In this document: positions 18,098-27,264 of the stretch, in pieces
How positions within the stretch are numbered: the stretch's first letter is position 1
Layout: every line of letters begins with the position of its first letter
NCBI RefSeq assembly: GCF_024273235.1
Contig: NZ_JANBVH010000005.1
Span: 62,001-126,000, forward strand
Direction: 5' to 3'
DNA length: 64,000 nucleotides
Source of the DNA: Sphingomonas faeni
Lineage (GTDB): Bacteria > Pseudomonadota > Alphaproteobacteria > Sphingomonadales > Sphingomonadaceae
Position numbers and translations under genes: made by a program
The notes under the pieces: generated by a model
Seen by the model: the letters and a program-made list of their open reading frames with translations, nothing else
What the model was told of the DNA's origin: nothing
Databases searched by the model: none

Positions 18098-18558
18098 TGA
18101 TCGAGACCGAGCGGTTGATCTTGCGCGGTTGGCACGACGACGATGCCGCCGCGCATCACGCGATGTGCGCCGATCCGGCGGTGATGGCGTATCTCGGGCC
18201 GGCGCCTTCGCTGGCTGACTCCCCCGAGCGAGTTGCGCGCAAACGGAAGTTTGCAAGCCGGCTCGACACTCGATGTTTCGGCGCGAGGCAGTGCCAAATC
18301 CGCCCCGTCACCCCGGACTGGTTCCGGGGTCCACGGCGCCGCATACTCAGCACTTACAATTTTGCGGAACCGTGGATGCCGGAACAAGCCCGGCATGACG
18401 GGGGAAAGAGGCTGGCTTCATCGTATCAAGCCGAACCTCGATCAGCGCCAGCCGTTTATGGAGCAGGTAACGGCGATTTCGATCACCCCAAACTCGCGGA
18501 AAACGACTCTCTCCGCCGCCACATCCTCTACCGGATCGACCGTCCCGCTCATGTCTGA
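18097..18558 (+). pseudogene. GNAT acetyltransferase whose core is replaced by a family E repeat
   Basis: The first 45 codons (MIETERLILRGWHDDDAAA...HAMCADPAVMAYLG) are a normal RimJ/RimL-like N-terminus, and the last codons (GNGDFDHPKLAENDSLRRHI, LYRIDRP) are a normal C-terminus. Between them, at about 18240-18420, lies a family E palindromic repeat in place of the acetyl-CoA binding core (no R/QxxGxG/A motif). The frame stays open across the insert, giving a 153-codon chimera. It could be translated with hemB but should be inactive. Confidence 0.75.
18306..18404. repeat. Intergenic-type palindromic repeat, family E copy 2, inside the GNAT frame
   Basis: It begins GTCACCCCGGACTGGTTCCG and ends with ATGCCGGAACAAGCCCGGCA followed by TGACGGGG, closely matching the copy at 9914. 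Here it interrupts a coding sequence. Confidence 0.8.
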
Positions 18559-18586
18559 AGCCTTATCGAAGGAAGAGCGGCCCCTG

Positions 18587-20791
18587 ATGGCGCGCTGGTG
18601 CCGGACGATGTTCGTGGCGACGATCCTGACCGGATCGTTCCTGCTGTTCCTCGTCCAGCCGATGGTCGCGCGGATGGCGTTGCCGCGGCTGGGCGGCGCG
18701 CCGGCGGTGTGGAACTCGGCGATGCTGGTGTACCAGGCGTTGCTGCTCGCCGGCTATGCGTACGCGCATTGGCTCGGGCGGGTGCGGCCGCGCGCGCAGG
18801 CGGCGATCCACCTCGGCGTGCTGGTCGTCGCGGCCTTGTGGCTGCCGATCGGGCTGGTCGCGATGGCGCCGTCGGCGGAGGCGCAGCCGGCGCTCTGGGT
18901 GCCCTGGCTGCTCGGGCTGTCGATCGGGCCGTTGTTCTTCGCGGTCTCCGCGCAGGCGCCCTTGATCCAGCGCTGGTTCAGTGCGGCGAGCGGCGGCGAC
19001 GATCCCTATGCGCTGTACGCGGCGTCCAATCTCGGCAGTTTCGCAGGGCTGATCGCGTACCCGCTGCTGGTCGAGCCGCTGATGGCGGTCCACGGCCAGA
19101 GCCTGCTGTGGAGCGGGGGCTATCTGCTGCTGATCGTGCTGGTGCTCGCCTGTGCCACCCGCCTGCCCAGGACGGCGGCGGTCGACCACGTCGCCGCGAC
19201 CAGCCCGCCGCCGGGCGCCCGGCGGATCGCGCACTGGATCGCGCTGGCGCTCGTGCCCTCAGGGATGATGCTGGCGACATCGACCTATATCTCGACCGAT
19301 ATCGTTGCGATGCCGTTGCTGTGGGTGATCCCGCTCGGGCTGTATCTGCTGAGCTTCAGCGTGGCGTTCGCGAACGATCGCTGGCTCGCCGACCTGCTGA
19401 TGCGGATCGCGCCGATCACGATCCTGCTGTTCGGCGGCATCATCATGGGCGGCATGAACGAGCGCCCGGTCTTCAGCGCAGCCATCGCGCTGCTGCTGCT
19501 GTTCATGATCTCGGTCGCGCTGCACACCGCGCTGTACCGCAAGCGTCCGGCGCCCGATCGGCTGACCGGCTTCTATCTCGCGATGTCGGCGGGCGGCGCG
19601 CTGGGCGGGGTGTTCGCCGCGCTGGTCGCACCGGTGGTGTTCGACTGGACCTATGAATACCCGCTGCTGATCCTAGCCGCGGGTGCGCTGGTGCCGCAAA
19701 TGTATCTGCTCGGCCAGTTCCGGAACCTGTGGATGACGAAGGGGCGGACCAAGTGGATCGCGCTGACGGCGATCACCGTCGTGATGGCGATCGTCGCCGG
19801 GCTGCGCATCGCCGATTCCAGCGCGGTGTTCGACGAGAGCCGGCAGGGCCTAGATTTCCTCGTCATCGCCACGCTGGGCTTTGCCGTGATCGGTGCGCGC
19901 CTGCCGTACATGATCGTGCTGGCCGGCTCGCTGGTCCTGTTCGGTGGCTATCGCGCGCTCGAACTCTCGATCGATCCGGGCGCGCGGGTGCGAAGCTATT
20001 TCGGCGTCTATACCGTCCGCGACGAGCCCGGACCCAATGGCGGCCTGCGCGAACTCGATCACGGTACGACCGTGCACGGCATCCAGCTGCGGGGTTCGCC
20101 CGAGCGCGAGCGGACGCCGACCACCTATTACGCGGCCGGCTCTGGCGTCGGGCAGGCGATGCAGGCGGCGCCCGCGCTGTACGGCCCGGGTGCTCGGATC
20201 GGCGTCGTCGGGCTCGGGACGGGCACGTTGTCGTGTTACGCAAGGCCGGGCCAGCGCTGGCGGTTCTACGAGATCGACCCGGCAGTGGTGCGGATCGCGC
20301 GCGACACCGGTCAGTTCACCTATCTGTCGCGGTGCCTGCCGAACCCGGAGATCCGGATGGGCGACGCGCGCGTGGCGCTTGCCCACGATGCGTCGAACAG
20401 CCTCGATCTGCTCGCGCTGGATGCGTTCTCGTCGGATTCGGTGCCGATGCACCTGATGACGCGCGAGGCGTTCGCGACCTATGGCCGGGTGCTGGCGCGC
20501 GACGGATTGCTGCTGGTGCATATCTCGAACCGCTTCATCGATCTCGAACCGGTGATCGCGGCGGCGGCGCGGGAGGGCGGCTGGATCGCGGTCGGGCTGA
20601 AATACCGCCCGTCGAGCCTGCTCGTCGACCGCGCCTCGGCGTCGGACTGGGTGGCGTTGTCGCGCGATCCGCGCGGGATCGCGGCGTTGCGGTCGAAGGA
20701 TCTGGATTGGACCGCGCTGACGCCGCGGAAGGGCTTTGCGGCATGGACCGACGATTACTCGACGATCCTGCCGTTGTTGAAGGGGTTCTAA
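18587..20791 (+). CDS. Fused multi-pass membrane protein / spermidine synthase-like domain
   Basis: About 734 residues from ATG 18587, which follows GGAAGAG; an ATG at 18551 is an alternative but overlaps the GNAT tail and has no clear binding site. Residues 1-about 460 form roughly 12 hydrophobic helices. The last 270 residues form a Rossmann-like methyltransferase fold with VVGLGTGTLSCYARPGQ, FYEIDPAVVRIA and LLALDAFSSDSVPMHLMT, as in SpeE. Fused proteins of this kind are annotated as spermidine-synthase-like, but true polyamine synthesis is unproven. It follows the broken GNAT gene. Confidence 0.88.
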   Translation: MARWCRTMFVATILTGSFLLFLVQPMVARMALPRLGGAPAVWNSAMLVYQALLLAGYAYAHWLGRVRPRAQAAIHLGVLVVAALWLPIGLVAMAPSAEAQPALWVPWLLGLSIGPLFFAVSAQAPLIQRWFSAASGGDDPYALYAASNLGSFAGLIAYPLLVEPLMAVHGQSLLWSGGYLLLIVLVLACATRLPRTAAVDHVAATSPPPGARRIAHWIALALVPSGMMLATSTYISTDIVAMPLLWVIPLGLYLLSFSVAFANDRWLADLLMRIAPITILLFGGIIMGGMNERPVFSAAIALLLLFMISVALHTALYRKRPAPDRLTGFYLAMSAGGALGGVFAALVAPVVFDWTYEYPLLILAAGALVPQMYLLGQFRNLWMTKGRTKWIALTAITVVMAIVAGLRIADSSAVFDESRQGLDFLVIATLGFAVIGARLPYMIVLAGSLVLFGGYRALELSIDPGARVRSYFGVYTVRDEPGPNGGLRELDHGTTVHGIQLRGSPERERTPTTYYAAGSGVGQAMQAAPALYGPGARIGVVGLGTGTLSCYARPGQRWRFYEIDPAVVRIARDTGQFTYLSRCLPNPEIRMGDARVALAHDASNSLDLLALDAFSSDSVPMHLMTREAFATYGRVLARDGLLLVHISNRFIDLEPVIAAAAREGGWIAVGLKYRPSSLLVDRASASDWVALSRDPRGIAALRSKDLDWTALTPRKGFAAWTDDYSTILPLLKGF

Positions 20792-20797
20792 ACTTCT

Positions 20798-20921
20798 GAT
20801 CCTCCCCCGCCAGGGGGAGGTGGCGCGAAGCGACGGAGGGGGAGGACACGGAACGAGGGTTGCGCTTACCGCCCCCTCCGTCTGGCAAGCGCCAGCCACC
20901 TCCCCCTGGCGGGGGAGGATC
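20798..20921. repeat. Intergenic palindromic repeat, family A copy 2
   Basis: GATCCTCCCCCGCCAGGGGG at the left and CCCCCTGGCGGGGGAGGATC at the right are perfect inverted copies, with TGGCG and CGCCA continuing inward. It lies between two convergent genes. Confidence 0.88.
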
Positions 20922-20932
20922 GAGGGGGTGCA

Positions 20933-21457
20933 TTACGCTGCCGGCATGCTCGCCTGGATGCGGCCGATCGTTTCGCTTTGGCGATCCGTCTCCGCCTGCG
21001 CCTTCGCCCGGATCGTCGCGAGTGCCGGATAATCCGGCTGCAGCTTCGCCGCACGGTCGGTGGCCAGCGCCTCGATATCGGTCACCAGCGACGAACTCTG
21101 CGCGCGCCAGTCGTCGAGCCCGGCGAGCGCGGTCTGCGCGGTGATCCACGCATCGCTGCCGACCGCCGCACCGCGTGCCGATCGTGCCAGCGCCTCCGCC
21201 TTGGCCGCATCGCGCGTGAAGCCCGTCGTGATCGCATCGAGCTTGCCCGAGATCGCCGCGATCTCCTTGTCGAGCGCCGGATCGGGTGCCGCGACCGCAG
21301 TCTTCACCTCGGGCTCGGCGAACCCGAGCTTCTCGACCGGGCGCAGACCGAGCGACGGGTGGGTGTTCGGATCCTTGCTGCACGCACCGGTTGCCAGGAC
21401 CCCGGTTGCGAGGACCAGCGCGAACGATGCGAAGCGGAGCGAAAAGGCGTGTTTCAT
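20933..21457 (-). CDS. Putative lipoprotein with helical repeat-rich body
   Basis: 174 residues. The N-terminus has a signal peptide with a lipobox-like LATGAC, so Cys26 may be lipidated. The rest is Ala-rich and predicted to be mainly helical, with stretches such as DKEIAAISGKLDAITTGF and ALATIRAKAQAETDRQ that could form coiled coil. I recognise no domain. It is transcribed toward the membrane/spermidine-synthase-like gene and is separated from it by the family A repeat. Confidence 0.75.
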   Translation of the reverse strand: MKHAFSLRFASFALVLATGVLATGACSKDPNTHPSLGLRPVEKLGFAEPEVKTAVAAPDPALDKEIAAISGKLDAITTGFTRDAAKAEALARSARGAAVGSDAWITAQTALAGLDDWRAQSSSLVTDIEALATDRAAKLQPDYPALATIRAKAQAETDRQSETIGRIQASMPAA

Positions 21458-21551
21458 GCCTGCCGCTCTATGCCGGCGGGCGCTCGTGCACAACTTTCTC
21501 GCGGCAAACCCTTGCGCCCCCGAAAATGCCTGCTATCAGCGCCCCTCCAGT

Positions 21552-21628
21552 GCACCCATAGCTCAGCTGGATAGAGCATCAGACTACGAATCTGAGGGTC
21601 GGGCGTTCGAATCGCTCTGGGTGCACCA
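21552..21628 (+). tRNA. tRNA-Arg (anticodon ACG), copy 1
   Basis: 77 bases with acceptor arm GCACCCA/TGGGTGC, D arm GCTC...GAGC, anticodon stem TCAGA/TCTGA and loop CTACGAA, and an encoded CCA. Anticodon ACG is read as ICG after deamination and decodes CGU, CGC and CGA. Confidence 0.96.
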
Positions 21629-21678
21629 GGATTTTCCGCTTCATAGCGGGCTTGTCGAACCGGACACGGTACGGCGAT

Positions 21679-21755
21679 GCACCCATAGCTCAGCTGGATA
21701 GAGCATCAGACTACGAATCTGAGGGTCGGGCGTTCGAATCGCTCTGGGTGCACCA
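21679..21755 (+). tRNA. tRNA-Arg (anticodon ACG), copy 2
   Basis: Identical over all 77 bases to the copy at 21552, separated from it by 50 bases. Both lie in the same orientation and are probably one transcript. Confidence 0.96.
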
Positions 21756-21762
21756 TTCTTCA

Positions 21763-22692
21763 TCATCGGGTCTTGAGCCACGCGGCGATGCGATCGAGCA
21801 GTCGTGAGGTCGCATCGACGCGTCCGCCGTATTGCAGGAAGGCGTGGATCATGCCGTCGAACCGGTGGTGATCGACCGCGACTCCGGCTTTGCGCAGGCG
21901 TCGGCCGTACGCTTCGCCTTCGTCACGCAACGGATCGTTCTCGCATGTTACGAGCAGGGTCGGGGGCAAGGCGCTCAGGTCCTCCGCCAGGATCGGCGAG
22001 GCCCGCGGATCGGTCCGCGCGTCCGGCGATGCGAGGTACAGGTCGATCTGCCGCTCCAGCGAGGCGGCGTCGATGATGTTGCCGTCCTCGCTCCTGCGCG
22101 AGAGATAGTCGGCATCGCTGCGCAGGTCGGTGTTCGGGTAGAGCAGGATTTGGCCGCTCAGCGCCGGACCGTTTTCCGCTACGGCGCGTGCAGCGAGAAC
22201 GGTTGCGAGCGTGCCGCCGATGCTGTCGCCCGACACGACGATCCGCGATGCGTCGATATCGAGCGCTGCGGCTTGCGCGACGAGCCCCGTCAAGGCGGTC
22301 CGGCTATCGTCGAGTTGCGCGGGGAAGCGGTGTTCGGGCGCGAGACGGTAGGCGGGGGCGGCGACCAGCCAGCCGGTGCGGTTGGCCAGCGCGCGCAACG
22401 CCGGGTCGTGACCGTCGATCGACCCCGCGATCGCGCCGCCGCCGTGGATGTGGAGCAGCAGCGGCAAGGGCCCCGGCTTCGGCCGATACAGGCGCAGGAC
22501 CAGCGGCCCCGTTTCGGACGGCAACAGGAGGTGCGTGATCGCGTGCACGGGTTCGGGGTCGCCCGAGAACGTCTTGAGCAGGGTTGTCTGATAGCGGAAA
22601 TCCGCCAACCACTGCGCGTCGTTCGCCATGGGGTCGGCGTCCGGCGCCAGTGTCGCGATCATATCGAGTATCGTCCGGGCCTGTCGATCCAC
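21763..22692 (-). CDS. Alpha/beta hydrolase of the hormone-sensitive lipase group
   Basis: About 309 residues. The oxyanion-hole motif is LLLHIHGGGAIAGS, the nucleophile is in VVSGDSIGGTLATV (GDSxG), the acid is in CENDPLRDEGEAYG and the His in GMIHAFLQYGG. These define esterases of the HSL (bacterial family IV) group acting on short acyl esters. The GTG at 22692 is six bases after AAGGAG; the ATG at 22698 directly abuts that site and is less likely. It is divergent from another hydrolase gene with about 110 bases between the starts. Confidence 0.87.
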   Translation of the reverse strand: MDRQARTILDMIATLAPDADPMANDAQWLADFRYQTTLLKTFSGDPEPVHAITHLLLPSETGPLVLRLYRPKPGPLPLLLHIHGGGAIAGSIDGHDPALRALANRTGWLVAAPAYRLAPEHRFPAQLDDSRTALTGLVAQAAALDIDASRIVVSGDSIGGTLATVLAARAVAENGPALSGQILLYPNTDLRSDADYLSRRSEDGNIIDAASLERQIDLYLASPDARTDPRASPILAEDLSALPPTLLVTCENDPLRDEGEAYGRRLRKAGVAVDHHRFDGMIHAFLQYGGRVDATSRLLDRIAAWLKTR

Positions 22693-22808
22693 CTGCATCT
22701 CCTTCGGACTTGGGACGTTCGACGGTTGCGACGGGTTCCCGGATGCGCGCACTGCGACTTTGGACATGGCTGCGCGTTCGGCCCACAACAGATGCGAAGG
22801 AGATCGTG

Positions 22809-23759
22809 ATGAAGCGGACGGGCAAGGGCTTGATTGGTGGTGCGGTGCTGGCGGCGATGTCGGGGATCGGGCTGTCGCTCTATTCGAGCCGGGTCGCGCG
22901 CAAGGCCGAGGAACTGGTGCCCGCGGAAGGGCGCTTCCTCGATGTCGCTGGCGCACGGCTGCACTATTTAGACGTCGGCTCCGGTCCGACGATCGTCATG
23001 GTCCACGGCCTCGGCGGGCAGTTGCGCAATTTCAGCTACGCGCTCGTCGACCAGTTGAAGGAAGACTATCGCGTGATCGTCGTCGACCGGCCGGGCTCGG
23101 GTTACTCGGTCGCGACCGGCGCCACGACGCCGGGGATCATCGCGCAGGGGGCGATCATTGCCGACTTCATCCAGAAGCTCGGGCTCGATCGGCCGCTGTT
23201 CGTCGGCCATTCGCTGGGCGGCGCGATCGGGCTGGCAGTGGGCCTCGACCATCCGCATCTGGTCCGGGCACTCGCGCTGATCGCGCCGCTGACGCAGCCG
23301 CTGGAGCAGGTGCCCGAGAGTTTCCGCGGTCTGGCGCGGATTCCGTCGGGTGCGCGGCTGGCGTTCGCGCAGGTGCTGGGCACGCCGCTGAGCCGCCTGA
23401 CCGCGAAGAAGACGCTCGAAGGCGTGTTCGCGCCCGAGGCGGTCCCCGAGGATTTCGTGACGCGGGGCGGCGGCGCGCTGTCGGCGCGGCCGATCGCGAT
23501 TGCGGCGGCGGCGGCGGACCTTGCCGGGGCGAACGACGACGTGAAGGCGATGGTCGGGCGGTATGCGGAGATCGGCGTGCCGACGCGGATCTTGTTCGGG
23601 CGGCAGGATGCGATCCTCGATCCTGCCTGGAATGGTCACCGGACGGCGGCGGTGGTTCCGGGGGCGAAGATCGACACGATCGAGGGCGGGCACATGATCC
23701 CGATTACCGCGCCTGAGGCGTGCGCGCGGTTTGTGCGGGCTGCGTTCGCGGCGGGGTGA
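22809..23759 (+). CDS. Alpha/beta-fold hydrolase with N-terminal membrane anchor
   Basis: 316 residues. An N-terminal hydrophobic segment (residues about 8-27) probably anchors it. The hydrolase domain has MVHGLGGQLRNFSYAL, the nucleophile elbow VGHSLGGAIGLAVGL, the acid in FGRQDAILDPAW and the His in IEGGHMIPITAPE. This is a complete triad of the HGxxG/GHSLGG family. Substrate is unknown. The ATG at 22809 follows AAGGAG at a suitable distance. A repeat cluster follows the gene. Confidence 0.88.
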   Translation: MKRTGKGLIGGAVLAAMSGIGLSLYSSRVARKAEELVPAEGRFLDVAGARLHYLDVGSGPTIVMVHGLGGQLRNFSYALVDQLKEDYRVIVVDRPGSGYSVATGATTPGIIAQGAIIADFIQKLGLDRPLFVGHSLGGAIGLAVGLDHPHLVRALALIAPLTQPLEQVPESFRGLARIPSGARLAFAQVLGTPLSRLTAKKTLEGVFAPEAVPEDFVTRGGGALSARPIAIAAAAADLAGANDDVKAMVGRYAEIGVPTRILFGRQDAILDPAWNGHRTAAVVPGAKIDTIEGGHMIPITAPEACARFVRAAFAAG

Positions 23760-23798
23760 GGGTGGCTTCTGGGTTGAGCCTGCCCGACCAACAAAACA

Positions 23799-23900
23799 CC
23801 ACCCCGGCGAAGGCCGGGGCCCAATTGGGAAGGCCGTCGTAACTGAATACGGCGCTCCGTTAGCGACGTTCCCCAATTGGGCCCGGCCTTCGCCGGGGTA
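23799..23900. repeat. Intergenic palindromic repeat, family D copy 2
   Basis: Arms CACCCCGGCGAAGGCCGGGG and GGCCTTCGCCGGGGTAG enclose CCAATTGGG and CCCAATTGGG blocks. It matches the copy at 15915 and again is followed by a family C element. Confidence 0.85.
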
Positions 23901-23960
23901 GTGGCATCCTAGTCAGCAGCCGCGCAAACCGTGACCGAGCGAGTGGCAACTCCCACTACC

Positions 23961-24016
23961 TTGTTCTCCCGCGAAGGCGGGAGCCCAGACTGTGTCCCCG
24001 CCTTCGCGGGGACACA
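23961..24016. repeat. Intergenic palindromic repeat, family C copy 2
   Basis: GTTCTCCCGCGAAGGCGGGA and GTCCCCGCCTTCGCGGGGAC flank CCCAGACT. The two arms each form a small hairpin and also pair with each other. Confidence 0.85.
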
Positions 24017-24030
24017 TGGTTTGGTTGGGG

Positions 24031-24381
24031 TTATCCCGCGACCGGGAGCTTCACTTCGCCCGCTTCGTCGCGCTCCAGCGGGCCGTAGGAGAGCACCGTC
24101 TCCAGCAACAACGGCCCGCCATAAATGTGCGGGAACAGCTGCCCGCCGCGCGACTCTTCCCACGTCACGTCGTCGCCGAGCGCTTCGAGGTCGACTGCCG
24201 CGACGTGCAGGTCCGACTGGCCGGCGAAGTGCTTGTCGACCGTCTCGGTCAGCTGTCGGGCGGTCGAGAGGTGGATATAGCCATCGGCCAGATCCACCGG
24301 CGCACCCGCAAAGCTCCCGCTCTCCAGCGTCGCCAGCTGCTCCCCCGTCAGCACCTTGTACGCGATCGGATCGCGGCTCAT
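24031..24381 (-). CDS. DUF952 domain-containing protein
   Basis: 116 residues, almost all of it the DUF952 domain: AYKVLTGEQL near the start, DGYIHLSTARQLTETVDKHF, then FPHIYGGPLLLETV. The family is widespread, small and cytosolic, related in fold to ADP-ribosyltransferase-like proteins, and of unknown function. Its ATG overlaps the gyrA stop by three bases, so it is translated from the gyrA message. Confidence 0.88.
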   Translation of the reverse strand: MSRDPIAYKVLTGEQLATLESGSFAGAPVDLADGYIHLSTARQLTETVDKHFAGQSDLHVAAVDLEALGDDVTWEESRGGQLFPHIYGGPLLLETVLSYGPLERDEAGEVKLPVAG

Positions 24382-27143
24382 TCGCCGTCCTCCGGTCCCG
24401 CCGCGGTGTCGTCGCCGATGATCGCGCCGGTATCGGGTGCGATCTCCGGGGTCGCGTCGGCCAGGTTGACCTCGGCCTCGTCCTCGGTTTCCTCGATCCG
24501 TGCGGCCGAGACGACATGCTCGCCCTTGGCCACGTCGAACAGCTTCACACCGGCCGAATTGCGGCTGATCACGCGGAGCGACGCCAGCGTGGTGCGGATC
24601 AGTTTCGCCTGGTTGGTCACCAGCATCAGCTGATGGCCCTTGGCCGCGGCAAAGCTCGCCACCACCGGGCCGTTACGCGTGATGTTGTCGATGTTGGTGA
24701 TGCCCTGGCCGCCGCGACCGGTGCGACGGTAATCATAGGCGCTCGACAGCTTGCCATAGCCATTTTCGCAGACCGTCAGGATGAACTGTTCGCGGTCCTT
24801 GAGATCGTTGTAGCGCTCGTCACCCATGCCGTGGTCGCCCTCGCGCTCGCCCTTCCACGGTGCGAACTTGAGATACGTCTCGCGCTCGTCCGGCGTGGCG
24901 CCGACGCGGTGCAGGACCGACAGCGAGATCACCTCGTCGTCGTTCTTCAGCGTGATGCCGCGCACGCCGGTCGAGGTGCGGCTCTGGAACTCGCGGACGT
25001 CGTCGCCGGCAAAGCGGATCGCCTTGCCGCACTTGGTCGCGAGCAGAACGTCGTCATGCTCGCTGAGCAGCGCGACGCCGATCAGCTTGTCCTCGGAGCC
25101 TTCCTCGAACCGCATCGCGATCTTGCCGTTCGACGGCACGTTGGTGAACGCGTCCATCGCGTTGCGTCGCACGAGCCCGCGCTGCGTCGCGAACATCACG
25201 TGCAGGCGGCTCCACTCGCTCAAATCCTCCGGCAGCGGGAGTACGGTCGAGATCGTCTCGCCCGGCGCCAGCGGCAGCAGGTTGATCATCGGCCGGCCAC
25301 GCGTGGCCGGGCCACCCTCGGGCAGGCGCCAGACCTTGTAGCGATACACCTTGCCGAGGTTCGAGAAGAACAGCACCGGGGTGTGCGTCGAGGTGACGAA
25401 CAGCTCGGTGACGACGTCCTCGTCCTTCGTCGACATGCCCGCGCGACCCTTGCCGCCGCGGGCCTGCGCACGGAACGTGTCGAGGCTGGTGCGCTTGATA
25501 TAGCCCTGCATGGTCACGGTGACGACCATGTCCTCGCGCTCGATCAAATCCTCGTCGTCGATTCCGTTGGCGGCTGCGGCGATCTCGGACCGGCGCGGGG
25601 TGGCGAATTCGTCGCGGATCGCGATCAGCTCGCCGCGCATCACTTCGTACAGCTTCGCACGGTCGCCGAGGATGTGGAGCAGTTCGCCGATCGTCGCGGC
25701 GAGCGCCTTCAGCTCGTCACCGATCTCGTCGCGGCCGAGCAAAGTCAGACGGTGCAGGCGGAGATCTAGGATCGCGCGGACCTGCGGCTCGGACAGCTTG
25801 TAGATGCCCTCCTGCTGCTTGTCCTCGACCGCCTCGACCAGCGCGATGTACGGCGCGATCTCTTCGACCGGCCATTCGCGTGCGAGCAATTTGCCGCGCG
25901 CTTCGGCGGGGCTCGACGAGCCACGGATGATCTTGACGACTTCGTCGAGGTTGGTGACCGCGATGACGAGACCGAGCAAGAGATGCGCGCGCTCGCGTGC
26001 CTTGGCGAGTTCGAACTTCGAGCGGCGGGTGATGACCTGCTCGCGGAAGGTGATGAACGCGCCGATGATGTCGCGCAGGTTGAGCAGTTCGGGACGACCG
26101 CCGCGGATCGCCAGCATGTTGGCGGGAAAGCTCGACTGCGCGGGCGTGTGCCGCCAGAGCTGGTTGAGCACCACGTCGGGGGTCGCGTCGCGCTTCAGGT
26201 CGATGACGATGCGGACGCCCATCCGGCTCGATTCGTCGCGGATGTCGCTGACGCCTTCGATGCGCTTGTCCTTGGCGGCTTCGGCGATCTTCTCGACCAG
26301 GCCGTTCTTGCCGGTCTGGAACGGGATTTCGGTCAGGACGATCGAGCGACGGTCGCCCTTGCCCTCCTCGACGATATGGCGCGAGCGGACGATGATCGAG
26401 CCGCGGCCGGTTTCGTACGCCGACTTGGCGCCCGCGCGGCCTAGAATGATCGCGCCGGTCGGGAAATCGGGACCGGGGACGATCTCGAACAGTTCCTCGG
26501 TCGTGATCGCGCCATTGTCCATGTACGCGAGGCACGCGTCGATCACTTCGCCGAGATTGTGCGGCGGAATGTTGGTCGCCATGCCGACCGCGATGCCGCC
26601 CGCGCCGTTGACCAGCAGGTTCGGGAACCGCGCCGGCAGCACCGAAGGTTCACGCTCCGAGCCGTCGTAATTGGGCGTGAAGTCGACCGTGTCCTTGTCG
26701 AGATCGCCGAGCAGCGCGTTCGCCACCTTGCCAAGACGTGCCTCGGTGTAGCGCATCGCGGCGGGCGGATCGGGATCCATCGAGCCGAAGTTGCCCTGGC
26801 CGTCGATCAGCGGCACGCGCATCGACCAGTCCTGCGTCATGCGGGCCAAGGCGTCGTAGATCGAGCTGTCGCCGTGCGGATGGTATTTACCCATCACGTC
26901 ACCGACGATGCGCGCGGACTTGCGGTAGGGCTTGCCGGCGACGAAGCCGCTCTCGTGCGCGCCGTACAGGATGCGGCGATGGACGGGCTTCAGGCCGTCG
27001 CGGACGTCGGGCAGGGCGCGCGCGACGATGACGCTCATCGCATAGTCGAGATAGCTCGACTTCATCTCGTCGACGATCGAGATCGTGGCGATGCCGGCGG
27101 GCTCGCCGCCGGTGGGTTCGGCGAGTGTGGTCTCGTCGGTCAA
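24378..27143 (-). CDS. gyrA: DNA gyrase subunit A
   Basis: About 921 residues from the TTG at 27143; a GTG at 27182 in the same frame would add 13 residues, and neither start has a convincing binding site. Gyrase introduces negative supercoils. The catalytic Tyr is about residue 132 in AAMRYTEARL. The quinolone region reads GKYHPHGDSSIYDALARM, with Ser and Asp at the positions equal to E. coli Ser83 and Asp87, the sensitive state. The GyrA box (QARGGKGRAG) and the six-bladed C-terminal domain are present, with an acidic tail. It carries DUF952 downstream in the same operon. Confidence 0.95.
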   Translation of the reverse strand: MTDETTLAEPTGGEPAGIATISIVDEMKSSYLDYAMSVIVARALPDVRDGLKPVHRRILYGAHESGFVAGKPYRKSARIVGDVMGKYHPHGDSSIYDALARMTQDWSMRVPLIDGQGNFGSMDPDPPAAMRYTEARLGKVANALLGDLDKDTVDFTPNYDGSEREPSVLPARFPNLLVNGAGGIAVGMATNIPPHNLGEVIDACLAYMDNGAITTEELFEIVPGPDFPTGAIILGRAGAKSAYETGRGSIIVRSRHIVEEGKGDRRSIVLTEIPFQTGKNGLVEKIAEAAKDKRIEGVSDIRDESSRMGVRIVIDLKRDATPDVVLNQLWRHTPAQSSFPANMLAIRGGRPELLNLRDIIGAFITFREQVITRRSKFELAKARERAHLLLGLVIAVTNLDEVVKIIRGSSSPAEARGKLLAREWPVEEIAPYIALVEAVEDKQQEGIYKLSEPQVRAILDLRLHRLTLLGRDEIGDELKALAATIGELLHILGDRAKLYEVMRGELIAIRDEFATPRRSEIAAAANGIDDEDLIEREDMVVTVTMQGYIKRTSLDTFRAQARGGKGRAGMSTKDEDVVTELFVTSTHTPVLFFSNLGKVYRYKVWRLPEGGPATRGRPMINLLPLAPGETISTVLPLPEDLSEWSRLHVMFATQRGLVRRNAMDAFTNVPSNGKIAMRFEEGSEDKLIGVALLSEHDDVLLATKCGKAIRFAGDDVREFQSRTSTGVRGITLKNDDEVISLSVLHRVGATPDERETYLKFAPWKGEREGDHGMGDERYNDLKDREQFILTVCENGYGKLSSAYDYRRTGRGGQGITNIDNITRNGPVVASFAAAKGHQLMLVTNQAKLIRTTLASLRVISRNSAGVKLFDVAKGEHVVSAARIEETEDEAEVNLADATPEIAPDTGAIIGDDTAAGPEDGE

Positions 27144-27264
27144 ATCTGAACGCTTTCGGCTTGTGTCGGTATGATGACACACCTTAGCCGAGGGGGTGGC
27201 GCCTTACCACCCCCGCGCACGCGTACGCACGCGAGAGGAGGAGGTTTCATCGTTAATTTGCAGG

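Noticed and set aside
16133..18256. Long upstream extension of the lipid kinase frame across hemB
   Set aside because: The real kinase starts at 17017. The extension reads antisense to hemB and has no protein character.
23931..25769. Long plus-strand open frame opposite gyrA and DUF952
   Set aside because: It begins inside a family C repeat and runs antisense to conserved gyrA sequence. No domain is visible.
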